Shown here piece by piece: positions 19,216 through 28,014 of a stretch of 32,094 nt of DNA. The translations under genes were made by a program, and so were the position numbers. This stretch comes from Chara braunii (taxonomy: Eukaryota > Streptophyta > Charophyceae > Charales > Characeae), in contig BFEA01000163.1 of assembly GCA_003427395.1 (NCBI GenBank), forward strand, positions 951,674 to 983,767, in the 5' to 3' direction. Under the pieces are notes generated by a model. That model saw only the letters and a program-made list of their open reading frames with translations, searched no databases and had not been told where the DNA came from. Within the stretch, counting starts at the first letter, position 1. Each line of letters opens with the position of its first letter.

Positions 19216-19850
19216 GTGCTATTCGGTGTCAATACATCTGTGACGAGGACTGATCGGTTTGTTTCCACTGTCAAAGTGTTGCAGCTGCTTTTTACGGCAG
19301 CTTGCTGTGGCGAGTTGTCCTTGCTTTTTTACCTGTTGTTGAGGGCGGTGCGGTGTTTGAGACCAATACAGTTGCTGTGTTTTTGGAGGGCGTTGCTATG
19401 CCTTGAAAGAGGTGTTTGTTTTGGCAGCAGCAGTTGCCACCACAAGGTGCCACTGTTTTACTCAAAGCAATACAGCAGGGCAACGAGTTTTCAGACTGCT
19501 GCTACATTACTACTGATCTACAAAGTTGTTGCTGGTATAGCTCAATGGCAAGAAGGATACGTTGTCAAGGGCGGTAGTTTTCTGTTTTAGGTTGTGGTAG
19601 GCTATTTCGGTCGCCGACCTGCTCACTGAAGTCAGTTGTTGGTGAGACCTCTTGCGAAGGTTACTATGGCGGTGAAATTTATTTCTTCTAAGCAGTTGTT
19701 GTGATCAAACAGACTGTTGCCGCGGTGCTGCAGACTACCATTGATTGTGATCCTGCTGCTGGATCAGGTTATTATCATCTGTGTTTTGTTGTTGGATTAA
19801 AATGACCATTGCAGTCTGTACCAATGTTGACATTATTGGGAGAGGGATTT
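19216..19850. other. GTTGTTG-rich anonymous sequence
   Basis: GTTGTTG or GTTGTT recurs at about 19335, 19525, 19634, 19694 and 19789, with CAGCAG/CTGCTG nearby and many small inverted repeats (for example GGTC/GACC at about 19609). The 124-codon frame at 19216-19590 shows no recognisable domain and is Leu/Cys-biased as such low-complexity DNA would give. I do not call a gene. Confidence 0.4.
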
Positions 19851-19853
19851 CAT

Positions 19854-19968
19854 TGCGCACTCACTGTGCATCTTGTTGTGCCCGTACGGTGCGCACTGCT
19901 GCGCACTTAACTGAGTTGTTGCACTGAGATCTTCAATGTGTGCAGTCGTCGTACATTTACTATGTACG
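19854..19968. repeat. Cluster of four short hairpins
   Basis: TGCGCA/TGTGCA with loop CTCAC (19854-19870); GTGCC/GGTGC with loop CGTAC (19878-19892, two wobble pairs); GTGCGCA/TGCGCAC with loop CTGC (19889-19906, overlapping the previous one); CGTACAT/ATGTACG with loop TTACT (19950-19968). Three of four have 5-nt loops. Confidence 0.7.
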
Positions 19969-20787
19969 CTGTGTTACGCTGAGCACTTGCAAAACACTTG
20001 CAGGGCACGGTTGTCGTGCGCAAGGTTTTTGGTTGAAGTTCGTTATCCTTTCTTATCTACGCTTCGAAATAGAGCATAAGTGTGTGTTCTATTTGAACGC
20101 GGTCTTTCGGGGCAACATAGCAGCGATCCAATCATAGGTAACGACACTGCGGGTCGAGGGGATGATCACGCTTTTGTGAAGGGAGACCGTGTAACTTTGA
20201 GAGGGCGATTAGGCCTGCAAGAGGGGTTACAGCTGCGACTTGAGGGACTGTCAGGAGGCTGCTACTTGCGTTTTGGTCGCGGTTTGGCCGGCTTCACTAC
20301 ATTCTTTTGGCCATCATTGCGAGGCCCTCAGGTGATTGAAGATTACAAGGCCCTCTCACATGAGTTGAGTCGGCCCTCTCTTGGATTTCGAGAGTCTGAC
20401 TTATCTACCTTTGTCCTTCTTACTCTAAGTCTAATCTGAGGTTACGAGAGGAAGGCGGCAGGCGAGATTGCAAGCCATAGGACCGCAGCAAGACCTTGTG
20501 GGAGGTTCACCCACCGATTGCGGGAGCTCTGCCGGAGCCCAGGCGGGGTTCTGGAGGCAGGGAACATCCAGGTATAATGCTCGTTTTACACGTGTGATCC
20601 TATCCCCTAAACTGTACTACCCCTTATCTATGTGCTTGAAGGTATGATTAAGAAAAATTTTATTTTTTATTTGTTTTCATTTCAAGACATGATATGAAAA
20701 GGGGCTAAATTAACAAGTGTGTATCAGAATTTAGATTACTTATGTGAATTCATACATAATGAAAATGTGACTTTATTTGTTGTTGAG
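19969..20787. other. No supported gene
   Basis: An open frame of 119 codons (20080-20439, + strand) contains RGRLGLQEGLQLRLEGL and no recognised motif; it may be chance or a remnant. The stretch 20640-20780 is AT-rich and leads into the hairpin array. Confidence 0.35.
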
Positions 20788-22392
20788 TTGCGGAGGCTGG
20801 GCGAACGCATAAGTTGCAGGTTGCTCGACCACACGCACTTGTTGCTGGTCATAAGTTGAGTAGTCTGGTTCTACGCTATATGTTATTGTATGGGCTGACT
20901 AGCCACACCATAAGTTGGTGTGTTCTAGTTATATGCCTCTCATCATTTATTCAGGTAAAGGTTGGACCCCTCATGAGTTGAGGTGGTTCAGTTCTTTATG
21001 TATGACAAATGTTCAGGCTGGTCAGCCTCACCATAAGTTCGTGGGGTCTGGTCATACGCCTTATGTCGATTATCTAAGCAGAAACTGACCATACCATAAG
21101 TTGGTGTGGATCAGTCTTATACCTTATGTTTACTTGCTTTGGCAGGCTAGTCACACTGTAAGTTGGTGTGATCAAGTCATGAGCCGCGAACATAAGTGGA
21201 ACCTGAGTATACAATCTGACATAACTATATACTACATATATCATTGACAGGTTGGACCCCATAAGTTGGGAGATCTAGCCATATAAGCCGGTAGCAGATA
21301 AAGCAGAGGAAAAAATAAAATTCAAAGTATAAAATTAAGTGGTAACTTTGAGCAGGCTGACTCATCGATAAATTGGGTAGTTGGTCCTATGCCCCTGATA
21401 ACACAAAAGGCGGAGAGATAATATAAAACTTGACTATTTTTCTTTCTAAACGTAAGTTGATGTTTGGATGGGGATCCTCATAAGTTGAGGTGATTTAGTC
21501 ACTCGTCTGAAGACCTGATCTTACTTATTGAATGTAGTTGTGTTGCGGAGGCTGAGCGAACGCATAAGTTGCGGATTGTTCGGTCACACGCACTTGTTGC
21601 TTATTTAGGCGGGGCTAGACTACTCATAAGTTGAGTAGCCTAGTTCTACGCTATATGTCATCGTGTGGGTTGGCTAGACACATCATAAGTTGGTGTGTCC
21701 TGGTCATATGCCTTTCGTCGTTTGCTTAGGCAGAGGCTGAACCCCTCATAAGTTGAGGTGGCTCAGTCATTTCGTGTATGTCAAATGTTCAGGCTGATCA
21801 ACCTCACCATAAGTTGGTGCGGTCTGGTCATATGCGTTAAGTCAATTGTTAAGGCAGAGACTAATCATACCATAAGTTGGTGTGGTGAGTTTTATGCCTT
21901 ATGTTTATTTTTTGAACATTGTTGTATTACGAAGGTTGGACGAACACATAAGTTGCGGGTTGTTCGGTCATTCGCGCATGTGGTTTTGTCTAGGATGGGT
22001 TGGACTACTAATAGGTTGGATAGCCTGGTTCTACGCCATATGTCGCTATTTGAGATGGCTAGGCACATCATAAGTTGGTGTGTCCTGATCATATGTCTTT
22101 ATTGTTGTTCAGGGTAAGGTTGCCCCCTCATAAGTTGGGGAGGTTCCACTCTTTGTGTATGTCGAATAATCAGGCTGACCAGCCTCACCACAAGTTAGTG
22201 CAACCCAGTCATACACCTTATGTCGATCGTCTAGGCAGAAACTGGTTACACCATAAGTTGGTGTAGTTTGGTCTTATGCCTTACGTATACTTGTTTTACC
22301 AGGTAAGGGTACCATAAGTTGGTGTGGCCTAGTCATATAAATTGGCAGGTCAGTTACATCCATAAGTTGGATTGATTGATCCTATGTTTTAT
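20788..22392 (+). repeat. Tandem hairpin array with conserved TAAGT loop
   Basis: About 25 units of about 60 bp, each centred on CATAAGTTG or a variant. Centres (start of the 9-mer): 20808, 20850, 20909, 20972, 21032, 21095, 21157, then degenerate 21191, 21260, 21366, 21451, 21479, then 21563, 21625, 21684, 21747, 21808, 21871, then 21947, 22010, 22069, 22129, 22189, 22252, 22313, 22361. In each unit the bases on both sides are complementary: CTACTCA/TGAGTAG (21620-21638), CACACCA/TGGTGTG (20904-20922), CCTCA/TGAGG (21479 unit), CATACCA/TGGTGTG (21871), ATCCA/TGGAT (22361). Outer arms often extend the stem to 12-15 pairs. Linkers are also related (ATGCCTTATGTCGATTGT). No open frame runs through it, and it is not a CRISPR array. 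Confidence 0.9.
21563..22330 (+). repeat. Higher-order repeat of six ordered hairpin types (about 382 bp)
   Basis: Six types recur in the same order (A GCGAACGCATAAGTTGC; B CTACTCA arms; C CACATCA/CACACCA arms; D CCCCTCA arms; E CCTCACCA arms; F CATACCA arms). Between the second and third sets, matching units are 384, 385, 385, 382, 381 and 381 bp apart. The first set (20808-21103) is about 775 bp upstream of the second, twice the period, and the interval between holds degenerate, AT-interrupted units. Types therefore diverged first and the block of six was duplicated later. Confidence 0.85.
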
Positions 22393-22790
22393 GTAAGAAA
22401 AGGTAAAAAATGAATAATAAGGGTTTTTTAATGAACTATGTGACCTGGAAAGGAACCTGAGGGTTGGCGAGATATGTTGTTTCACTCAGCTATGTATGTT
22501 TTTGAGGTTTATCTCTGGGGTATTCTTTTTGATAGTTTGGTCGCTTTGGATGCTCTTTGAGTGCTGGAGCTATAGGTAGGTGAGATAAATGATGAGAAAG
22601 AAGTTTGGGATATGATAGGACTGACCTTACTGGAGGTTAGGACTAGTGATAGCTCACGATACCATCTTCAAAGGAGAATCGTGTAAACAATCTCAGTTCT
22701 AACTATCAAGTGAGTGTCAGAAGTTACTCACAACTATAATTTTACTTTGTCTTTGAATTTTCATCTTTGTATAAAATACTATAAATCTTG
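22393..22790. other. No recognised gene
   Basis: Sequence downstream of the hairpin array; no repeat or coding signal was seen. Confidence 0.45.
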
Positions 22791-23012
22791 GCAGTCTCCT
22801 TTTCCAACGGGAAGCGCTGCCGAAATTTTTATAAATTTGAAAGAGTTAGTCATTTTTTGACACGTAAAAATTCTGAAAATATTCTTTTTCTACGGAAAAC
22901 ACTGCCGAAATTTTGTAAAATTTAAGGAGTTAAATTGTTTTCTGCTAGGAAGAATTTGACAAACTACCCTGACTAAGGCAAATGCTGCCAAAATTTTCAG
23001 AAATGTCTGAAA
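22791..23012. repeat. About 84-bp tandem repeat, three copies
   Basis: GCTGCCGAAATTTT at 22816, ACTGCCGAAATTTT at 22901 and GCTGCCAAAATTTT at 22984 are each preceded by CTAC/CAACGGGAA-like sequence and followed by TAAAATTTGA/TAAAATTTAA. Spacing is 85 and 83 bp. Confidence 0.75.
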
Positions 23013-23825
23013 ACTCATTGAAAAAAGGTAAGGAGAAAGTTAACAGAGGAGTTAGGCTACGACATGGACCATGTCCTCCACCTGTCTTAAACATAACATT
23101 GATCCGCTTTGGCATGAATTGTGATGCAGGTCTACGGATCCGATTAAAGGTTTGATTCGTTCGGTCTTACTCTATGAAGGATCACGTTTCTGTTATCTTT
23201 TGATAACAGGTCAGTTTACAACACAACTTCCATGTTTTTTCATATCAATCTGAGATTTTGGCTTTTATGGGTTTGTATGTTTCTTGGGGGTTTCACCCAT
23301 GTTTTTTTTTTTAAGTGGTCATTTTTAAAGACTGAGTACCTTTATTGAGAGATGATGGAAATTGGTTGGGGTTTGTATGCATAAGGTAGGGTGTGAGTCA
23401 CATAAAGCAGTAAAGTTGACTCCCTTAGTGTGTGTGATGTTGTTGTTCGAACTCTGTGCGATTGCAGGTATACTTATAAGATCTTTGAATTGAGCTTGGT
23501 GATAGTCTGAGTATAGTGTGAATGCGAATGGACAAGTCACACAACTGATGTGAGAGTGATCGTCTGATACCACACAAACTTCTGCTTGACTGTTTGAACT
23601 ACCTTTGCTTTGCATAATTATAATGGTTGAAGGGAACCCTACGGTGGTTGTGAAAAGTGATAGCCTCATATTTCATAACCCCTCATATATGTATATGTAT
23701 ACATTATGACTTACATATACATTTAGTATTCGTACGGTCTGCTGTGACCGCGTGCGAGAGTTAGACAAGCTATGTCTTAAGAGAAAAGGGAGATCTCCTT
23801 CACCTTTTGCTTTTTAGAGTTATTA
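23013..23825. other. No gene; two strong inverted repeats
   Basis: CTGTTATC/GATAACAG with loop TTTT at 23190-23209 (perfect 8 bp) and ATGTATATGTA/TACATATACAT with a 12-nt loop at 23689-23722 (perfect 11 bp). Open frames here lack recognisable motifs. Confidence 0.6.
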
Positions 23826-24110
23826 TGGTTGGACGTTGTAGTCCGTGGCAGCCGTCAAAGTCAAACCCCTTGATTTCTCTCTAGGCCTCAGGCTTGGATT
23901 ATGGAGCTTGCCTCCTAAGTCACTAGAGTTGACTGCCACCAAAGGCCGGAACCTGTGTACCACCCACTCTCCGCAAGGTGGAGAAGAGGATGTGGTGATC
24001 AACCGCCTTGGCGGTTGTCTAGCGTCAAGAGGTTAACCCCTCAAGGTGCGTGTAAGTCGACACTTGAGTGTCGAAACGTGACCCCCGATATTATTGAGGG
24101 TCGCATGATT
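23826..24110. repeat. Hairpin-rich segment
   Basis: GGAC/GTCC (23831-23844), GGAG/CTCC with loop CTTGC (about 23902), AACCGCC/GGCGGTT with a 2-nt centre (24001-24016), CGACACT/AGTGTCG with a 2-nt centre (24058-24073) and GACCC/GGGTC (about 24080-24102). The spacing is irregular and the hairpins are not obviously copies of one another. Confidence 0.6.
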
Positions 24111-24319
24111 GTGGGTACCGCATAGTGCTCCATCGTTGCAACTGCGTATGTATGCTTGCATTGCTGGTCGATATGAGAAAGGCCTATCGCCCGCACGATT
24201 TTATATTAAGTCTCGCGTACGACGCCTTACCGATTTCTGTGTTAAAAGGTTATGGGTCAGACACTGAAAGGACTAGGAGAGTTTTGTCTTTGTGTGTGTA
24301 TTTTGATTTCATTGTAGTG

Positions 24320-24845
24320 TAACGTGCCGTGAGTGGATTACGTCCTAGTGGACCGACGATGAGTCGTGCTTGGGACCTCAGCCCCCCAATGCGTCGATTC
24401 GCGTGCAGGTCCGATTGAGGGGTGTTGACCACGCGTGCTCCCTATGCTACAGCGAACGAGAAATGCCCTCGGTCGGGCCACCTCTATATTTGTATACGAA
24501 AAGCTTCCGTACGTGGTTCGGTAGCTCAGCGGGGATACGCCCACCCAGGGGATGGTGACAGCTCCCGCGGGTGGAGGTAAGTTGTACCTCGCATAACCCT
24601 GTCTTGTCGTAGGGGTTCGCGAGAGGTATGGTTGGCGCACTTTGCCAGAGGGGCAAAAATGCTCTATGACAAAGCCTCGCAAAATCCTGCGTGATGCGGT
24701 CGGGAGAGTCCCCCTGCGGGACCGGTGCGCTCGGCACCGGGATGAGCGTGGACACGACCGTAACGACGATCATTATCGGCACGGTGATGAACCCGACCAC
24801 GATCAGTGTCACGATTATCACGATGTTGGAAATGATGATGAAGAT
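24320..24845 (+). repeat. Dispersed repeat D, copy 4
   Basis: GTCGTGCTTGGGACCTCAGC, CTCCCTATGCTACAGCG, GAAATGCCCTCGG, GGTTCGGTAGCTCAGCGGGG, GAGGTAAGTTGTACCTCGC and CCTGCGTGATGCGGTCGG occur in D order. It is the GC-richest and structurally best copy: GAGGTA/TACCTC around AGTTG (24575-24591), then CTCGC-AACCCT...AGGGGTT-GCGAG nested stems (about 24588-24624). An A-box-like GGTAGCTCAGCGG is present but no B box. Confidence 0.75.
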
Positions 24846-24920
24846 CATTCTGACGAAGACGAACATCACCGAGACGATCACTTTCGACGACTACCGCGAC
24901 GAGGAGCACATATGTCGTGA
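24642..24920 (+). CDS. Asp/His-rich reading frame at the end of D copy 4 (hypothetical)
   Basis: An open frame of 92 codons. After an Arg-rich start, residues about 32-78 are almost only Asp, His, Glu and Arg (for example DDHYRHGDEPDHDQCHDYHD, then DDEDHSDEDEHHRDDHF). Such a composition could bind metal ions, but no family is recognised. The DNA is a codon-scale simple pattern (GAY and CAY), so the opposite strand gives an equally long hydrophobic frame; the pattern alone does not show which, if either, is used. D copy 2 has a shorter, in-phase relative (HHDYKVGHDYEGDGEF). No promoter is evident. It may be a repeat-encoded peptide or a by-product of simple sequence. Confidence 0.25.
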   Translation: MPEGQKCSMTKPRKILRDAVGRVPLRDRCARHRDERGHDRNDDHYRHGDEPDHDQCHDYHDVGNDDEDHSDEDEHHRDDHFRRLPRRGAHMS

Positions 24921-25600
24921 GGGGCAGCGCACTTCTCCTCTTCTCTTTCTCTTCCTTTCTTCTTTTCTACTACTAACTCCATATGAACTAGCACGATCAA
25001 TCTTGACAAGGAAGATCAACACTTCCATCCCTGTGCACGCCTTCGGTATGCACTAAATAAGAATGTTATCTCCCCTAGAACACAGGAAGATGCATTAGCA
25101 TCGTCACTTTCCGTAATAGTCGCGCAACTCATATTGCCAATATCGCTCGAACTACTGCCCCAATAAAAAATATGGCGCGATCGTTCACTTTATAGCATCC
25201 CAAAACCCCCACTTAGCCTATTTTCCCGCTCGAATCAATCAAGGAACGAGCGAGATATCACATTTTCCCCTTTGTTATTCTTCCTCCCCATCGTTTTCAT
25301 CTTCTACCTAGTAACGCCATCCCCTCCTTTCTTCAGTAACGCCGCTATCTCTAAATTGACGCCCGCTCACTGCCCGGTCTGACAACATTCTGTCTATCAA
25401 GCAGAAAGGAAAAGAAAATTGTGGCTGCGTAACTTATAGTTTGCTCACCTTATTTTAGCTCGGGGTGGGTCAACTCCTATCACTCCTTCCCTCGCAATGA
25501 ATCCGCCCTTAATCTACCACTAATTTCAACCTAGGAAAAATAGAGAAGGTGAGGAAAGTGGCGAAGGCCTTGGAGTATGTCCGTTGAGCCCACTGACCCT
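24921..25600. other. No recognised gene
   Basis: Pyrimidine-rich patches and a CGCTCG/CGAGCG inverted repeat (about 25230-25255) were seen, nothing coding. Confidence 0.4.
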
Positions 25601-25630
25601 ATGTAATTCAACAATTTCATTCATCTTGTT

Positions 25631-25700
25631 CCATCCGAGTTTGAACTCAGGCCTGTATTCCAATAGTTCTTTGGGGTACCAACTGAGACAACCCATTGGT
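25631..25700 (-). repeat. tRNA-derived module
   Basis: Minus strand: A-box-like GTCTCAGTTGGTACC, then GAACTATTGGAATACAGG, then B-box-like GAGTTCAAACTCGG. Confidence 0.55.
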
Positions 25701-25869
25701 TGCATGGCCAGCCCCGAAACTAGATGCAGGGGTCATGCCAATTTCTCATTATCGCTCTTATTTTTAACGGATGTATCGAGGGATACAAGCAGAAATCATG
25801 CCCCATAGTGCCACCACAGAACTGGTCCGCCCCAAGTAATTCAAAACCGCCATACATTACTCGTTTGTT

Positions 25870-25940
25870 GCCAACGGTAATCGGACTCAGGTATGTACTT
25901 CAGTTGTTTAGGGGTGTACCAACTGCCTAGTTAGCAGGCT
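25870..25940 (-). repeat. tRNA-derived module, degraded
   Basis: Minus strand: CTAGGCAGTTGGTACACCCC, then AACTGAAGTACATACC, then a weak B-box GAGTCCGATTACC. Confidence 0.45.
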
Positions 25941-26601
25941 TCGACGCCGGTCCCAATACCAGCATCAACACCAACCTCAACAGCCTGCTCATGCTAAACT
26001 CTTACAACAAATCGTGGTTGGCGGAAGGTGCATCTGCCACGCAGGTTTCTTCCGCCTCACGACTTATTACCCATCGACTCGCATGCACGCTGACCTCCTT
26101 GACCCGCATTTCAAGACTCGGGCAAGATATAGGAATTCCGATCATATTCCGATCATGCAAGCACCTCTATAGGCCAGCTAGAAGATGTGCGTGCTCAAGG
26201 TCCTTAATTGCTTTGATGATCATCCGATGTCTAACTAAAGGGCGACGATCGTGAGATATCAACATTGCACTGACCGAGACCGGATAATTTCCAGATATTT
26301 TATTATAGTCATCTAATTGTAAGGGTTTACCAAATGAGCTATGCCCGATTGTCGCGTCACCTGTCTTTGAAACCTGTGCCACACCCGGTCCAAAGAAAAA
26401 CTGGAAAATCAAAATAAAAAAAGGAAAAATTTGTCTGGTGCCCCTGCAATTTCCATTACTTTGCATAGTGCCCCTTCGACAGCCCACTTACCCTGTCATG
26501 CCATTGAGGCCTCTAACTTTCTTGCATGCCCCTATCAGCAAGGGACGCAACTTTTCGCGGTGCCCTTACTGGACAACTAGTCTCATTTCATCGGCCCCTG
26601 T

Positions 26602-26630
26602 GATGTATGCCCTCATGAGTGGCATACATC
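26602..26630. other. Perfect 10-bp hairpin inside the foldback element
   Basis: Arms GATGTATGCC and GGCATACATC; the 9-nt loop CTCATGAGT itself holds the palindrome CTCATGAG. Confidence 0.9.
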
Positions 26631-26673
26631 TTTCTATGATTTGAAGCATGTGGCGTTACTGCAAAAAATGACC

Positions 26674-26736
26674 GTGTGTGTGTGTGTGTATATGTGTGTG
26701 TGAGAGAGAGAAAAATAAATAAATAAATAAATAAAA
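26674..26736. repeat. (TG)n, (AG)n and (AAAT)n microsatellites
   Basis: The three run into each other near the centre of the foldback element. Confidence 0.9.
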
Positions 26737-27322
26737 TGAAGTGGCCATCATGCGCATAGCCATAAAAGTGTGCTGAAAACATGCATCCTACAAGTAGGGG
26801 CATATGGAAAATTTTGGTTCTGGTACTTAACGGCTATCTGGTAGGGGCATACTGCAAATTTGGAACGTGTACAGGGAGGGTCATAACAAAAATATTTCAG
26901 GCCCAACCGACGCCGGGGTTCTATGGGAAATTTGAATCTTGGTTAGAGGGGCACGACAGGGTAACTGGGCTGTTAGAGGGGCGTGGGGCAAAATAATGAA
27001 AATTACAGGGGCGCTAGATAAATTTTCCAAAAAAAAAAACAGTAAATAATATATAAGATAATAAAATCGAAAACGAAGCGCGGGAAAAGAGAAAGGAACA
27101 GTTGGCTTTTTTTTTGTCTCGTCGGTCGGGTCCATATTTGAAATCGCCGATAAAACCGAGGGGGATAGCCCCGCCGGACCCTCAACCCCTCGATTTTCTT
27201 CAAACACTCCATCACTCCTTCGTCGTCGGTCGCTAACCACGATCTCGAACCTACCTGTTGAAAATTCAACACCGTAAGCAATAGTGCTAGGCCTAAAGTT
27301 GATATTAGCAGTGGCATAAATC

Positions 27323-27329
27323 TATATAA
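27323..27329 (+). promoter_or_regulatory. LTR TATA box, copy 3
   Basis: TATATAATGGG at the position equivalent to TATAAACGGG at 8778. Confidence 0.5.
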
Positions 27330-28014
27330 TGGGTACCGTGTTTGGCATGGACCTGCCGGAATGCCCCAATGATACTACTTGGCCTCCCAACCAAATCCAC
27401 GACCCCCACACTCCGTCGTTCGTCGTACGGGGGGCTTGGTGCTGCTAATAGCCTTCGTCTGCACCATCCAACTTGCCAAAGTCACGCCTCTTTCATTTTT
27501 AACGACGAAGCTCAATCTTTGCCTATGCTAACTCTGCTTACGCATACCTTCGCCGAGGTTGCAGAAATTTTTTTATTGAGCGGCAACCATAACAGACGCT
27601 CTATTGCACCACGTGCTACATAGACTCTAAGTCTCTACAAGTAGAAACAAACGCCAATACTTTCACGATTCACGACGTCGGTAGTATGACTTGACGTCGG
27701 CTATACCCATGCCCCCTTCCGCATGCGCATACGCGTCATGGTCAAACATACTGATCAAAATAAAATATTTTTTAATCATAGTTTAATCAAAAATCAAAGG
27801 TTGACCGACAATTGTGTCAGTTTTGTAACATTAATAAGGAAAAAAAAAGTCATGCGTGCCCTAAAACTACGCGCTCATGGACACCCTATTTTTCTTCTAA
27901 AGACACAACTGAAAAATAAAAAAAAAAAAATTGGTCATGACTCATACAATGCACCCAACTTTCGCTCTGAATTTTCGAGTCAAAATTATTTTTCTGTCAT
28001 TTGTAAAAAATGGG

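Larger units (their letters stand above)
25600..26422 (+). mobile_element. Gypsy LTR copy 3, left part, with a duplicated module
   Basis: Two antisense tRNA-like modules lie 240 bp apart (25631-25700 and 25870-25940). After the second come ACTCTTACAACAAATCG (the counterpart of CTCTCACAACAGATCG in the other LTRs), TTTCAAGACTCGGGCAAGATAT, an ATTTTATTATAGTCATCTAATTG block and an A-rich linker. The LTR is then interrupted by the foldback element at 26423-27028 and resumes at about 27100. Confidence 0.6.
26423..27028. mobile_element. 606-bp foldback element nested in LTR copy 3
   Basis: The first 80 bases (starting GGAAAAATTTGTCTGGTGCC) and the reverse complement of the last 79 (starting GGAAAATTTATCTAGCGCC) match at roughly four of five positions, with one gap. 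The block AGCCCACTTACCCTGTC is nearly identical in both arms. Internally, TGCCCCT-like words recur about every 40-50 bp on the left half and as AGGGGCA on the right half. No transposase frame exists, so it is non-autonomous. It sits in the A-rich linker of the LTR, so a target duplication cannot be read. Confidence 0.8.

Noticed and set aside
19534-19590. tRNA gene
   Set aside because: TATAGCTCAATGGCA resembles an A-box, but no B-box follows at a tRNA-like distance and no cloverleaf can be drawn.
20080-20439. Hypothetical 119-codon gene
   Set aside because: No recognisable motif, no start or splice evidence and no homologue in the window; the length is within chance for this much sequence.
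20788-22392. CRISPR array
   Set aside because: The intervening sequences are themselves homologous and recur by type, the repeated core is short and divergent, and no cas-like gene exists. The context is eukaryotic.
24447-24881. Minus-strand membrane-protein-like frame rich in Ile, Val and Phe
   Set aside because: It is the complement of the Asp/His codon repeat, so hydrophobicity follows automatically from GAY/CAY read in reverse. No independent support.
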